A stretch of DNA of 22,159 bases, from positions 1-22,159 of the forward strand of contig JALORJ010000004.1 of NCBI GenBank assembly GCA_025459035.1. Direction: 5' to 3'. Shown one piece after another: positions 21,336 to 22,159 of this stretch. The translations under genes and the position numbers were made by a program. The notes beneath the pieces were generated by a model. The model made no database searches. It saw only the letters and a program-made list of their open reading frames with translations, and was not told the DNA's origin. Source of the stretch: Burkholderiales bacterium. GTDB taxonomy: Bacteria > Pseudomonadota > Gammaproteobacteria > Burkholderiales > Ga0077523. Each line of letters opens with the position of its first letter. Position 1 is the first letter of the stretch.

Positions 21336-22159
21336 CCCACGGTACGCGCCTGCCCGGCGTCGGCGTTCGCGTCGTGGGCGAGAGGCGCAGCCGCGAGGCG
21401 GCGCTGCGCCGGGAACACCGCGCGAAACGTGCTGCCGCGGCCCGGCTCGCTCTCGACCTCGAGATGCGCCTGATGGCGTGACAGCACGTGCTTGACGATC
21501 GCCAGCCCGAGGCCGGTGCCGCCGGTCTCGCGCGAGCGACTGCGATCGACCCGGTAGAAGCGCTCGGTCAGGCGATCGATGTGCTGCGGCTCGATGCCGA
21601 TGCCGGTGTCGGTCACGCTGAACGCGGGTTGTCCGTCGCGCAGCGCCCATTCGAGCGTGATCGATCCACCGCTCGGCGTGTAGCGGATCGCGTTGCTCAC
21701 CAGATTGCCCAGTGCGCTGCGCAGCTCGTCGGTACTGCCGTGCAGTGCGTCGTGCGTTGCGATGACCACATGGAAGGTGTGGCGCCCGTTCGACAGGGCC
21801 AGCGCGTCCTGGTGCAGGTGGTGCACGAGCTCCGGCACCGGCACCGCCTCTTCCTTGAACGGCGCATGCGTGCTCTCGAGCCGCGACAGCGTGAGCAGGT
21901 CCTCGACCAGCCGGCTCATCCGCACGGTCTGCTGCGTCATCAGCTGCAGCGAACGCTGCGTCATCTCGGGGTCGGGCCGCGTCATGTCGGCCAGCGTCTC
22001 GAGGAAGCCCATCAGCACCGTGAGCGGCGTGCGCAGCTCGTGCGACACGTTGGCGACGAAGTCGCGCCGCACGGTCTCGAGCCGGCGTACGTCGGTCACG
22101 TCGCGGCAGACGAGCAGCACCGCGCCTTCGCCGCCGGGCAGGGGCCCCGCCCGGGCCAA
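21320..22159 (-). CDS. phoR: Phosphate regulon sensor histidine kinase PhoR, partial (N-terminus beyond the window)
   Basis: The C-terminal 279 residues of a sensor kinase; the sensor, membrane and most of the PAS part lie beyond the right edge. PhoR phosphorylates PhoB when external phosphate is low. Seen: the end of a PAS-like unit (VLLVCRDVTDVRRLE), the H-box NVSHELRTPLTVLMGFLETL with the phospho-accepting histidine, N-box NLVSNAIRYTPSGG, G1 VTDTGIGI and F/G2 ETGGTGLGLAIVKHV. The VLMGFLETL after the H-box and the spacing YRVDRSRSRETGG resemble PhoR, but another close kinase cannot be excluded without the N-terminus and phoB. The last codon at the edge (TTG) is internal, not a start. Confidence 0.85.
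   Translation of the reverse strand: MARAGPLPGGEGAVLLVCRDVTDVRRLETVRRDFVANVSHELRTPLTVLMGFLETLADMTRPDPEMTQRSLQLMTQQTVRMSRLVEDLLTLSRLESTHAPFKEEAVPVPELVHHLHQDALALSNGRHTFHVVIATHDALHGSTDELRSALGNLVSNAIRYTPSGGSITLEWALRDGQPAFSVTDTGIGIEPQHIDRLTERFYRVDRSRSRETGGTGLGLAIVKHVLSRHQAHLEVESEPGRGSTFRAVFPAQRRLAAAPLAHDANADAGQARTVGQAAA

Overview
This GC-rich window (about 70% G+C by eye) is a piece of bacterial chromosome, most probably from a betaproteobacterium of the order Burkholderiales. The evidence is the gene content: a ttcA / pteridine reductase pair, a MidA-type methyltransferase, Mpl, a very large DUF3683 FAD / iron-sulfur oxidoreductase followed by a HIT protein, a DUF4197 protein and a membrane-anchored cytochrome c5. 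No transposase, integrase, prophage gene or CRISPR array is visible. Genes are packed tightly and often overlap.

Left part (1-5874). ttcA (cut by the window edge) and a pteridine reductase read leftward. A rightward series follows: MidA-like methyltransferase, a DhlA-like haloalkane dehalogenase with its complete catalytic set, mpl (murein peptide recycling) and a PfkB-family sugar/nucleoside kinase.

Middle part (5875-13558). An olsB-olsA pair for ornithine lipid synthesis is preceded by four TCA cores at exact 11-base steps, the geometry of tandem PhoB boxes. apaH and a cytochrome c5 gene read leftward and converge on olsA. Next come tRNA-Arg(CCG), a NERD-nuclease/SF1-helicase fusion and an exported protein with two PepSY-like repeats. 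A leftward LysR/CbbR-type regulator and a rightward DUF4197 gene flank a 366-base gap. That gap holds a cluster of TCGATG elements and a strong intrinsic terminator with no gene in front of it, so it may contain a small RNA or an attenuated leader.

Right part (13559-22159). The 1289-residue DUF3683 oxidoreductase ends inside an 85-bp direct repeat whose second copy follows 116 bp later, before a HIT-family gene. Then comes a compact arsenic operon, arsN2-arsC-arsR-arsI-acr3, in which every junction is a 4-base ATGA or GTGA overlap. It has a recognisable TTGACA-type promoter with a dyad over the -10 region. Its last gene overlaps, tail to tail, the end of a phoR-type phosphate sensor kinase that runs off the right edge.

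Two themes connect the parts. Phosphate: phoR, candidate Pho boxes and ornithine lipids that replace phospholipids when phosphate is scarce. Arsenic: reduction of arsenate, efflux of arsenite, cleavage of methylarsenite and acetylation of an organoarsenical. I see no wholly new multi-gene system. The points most worth a second look are the tandem Pho boxes, the orphan terminator/small RNA candidate, the stop-codon-spanning repeat, the dehalogenase in a housekeeping series and the NERD-helicase.
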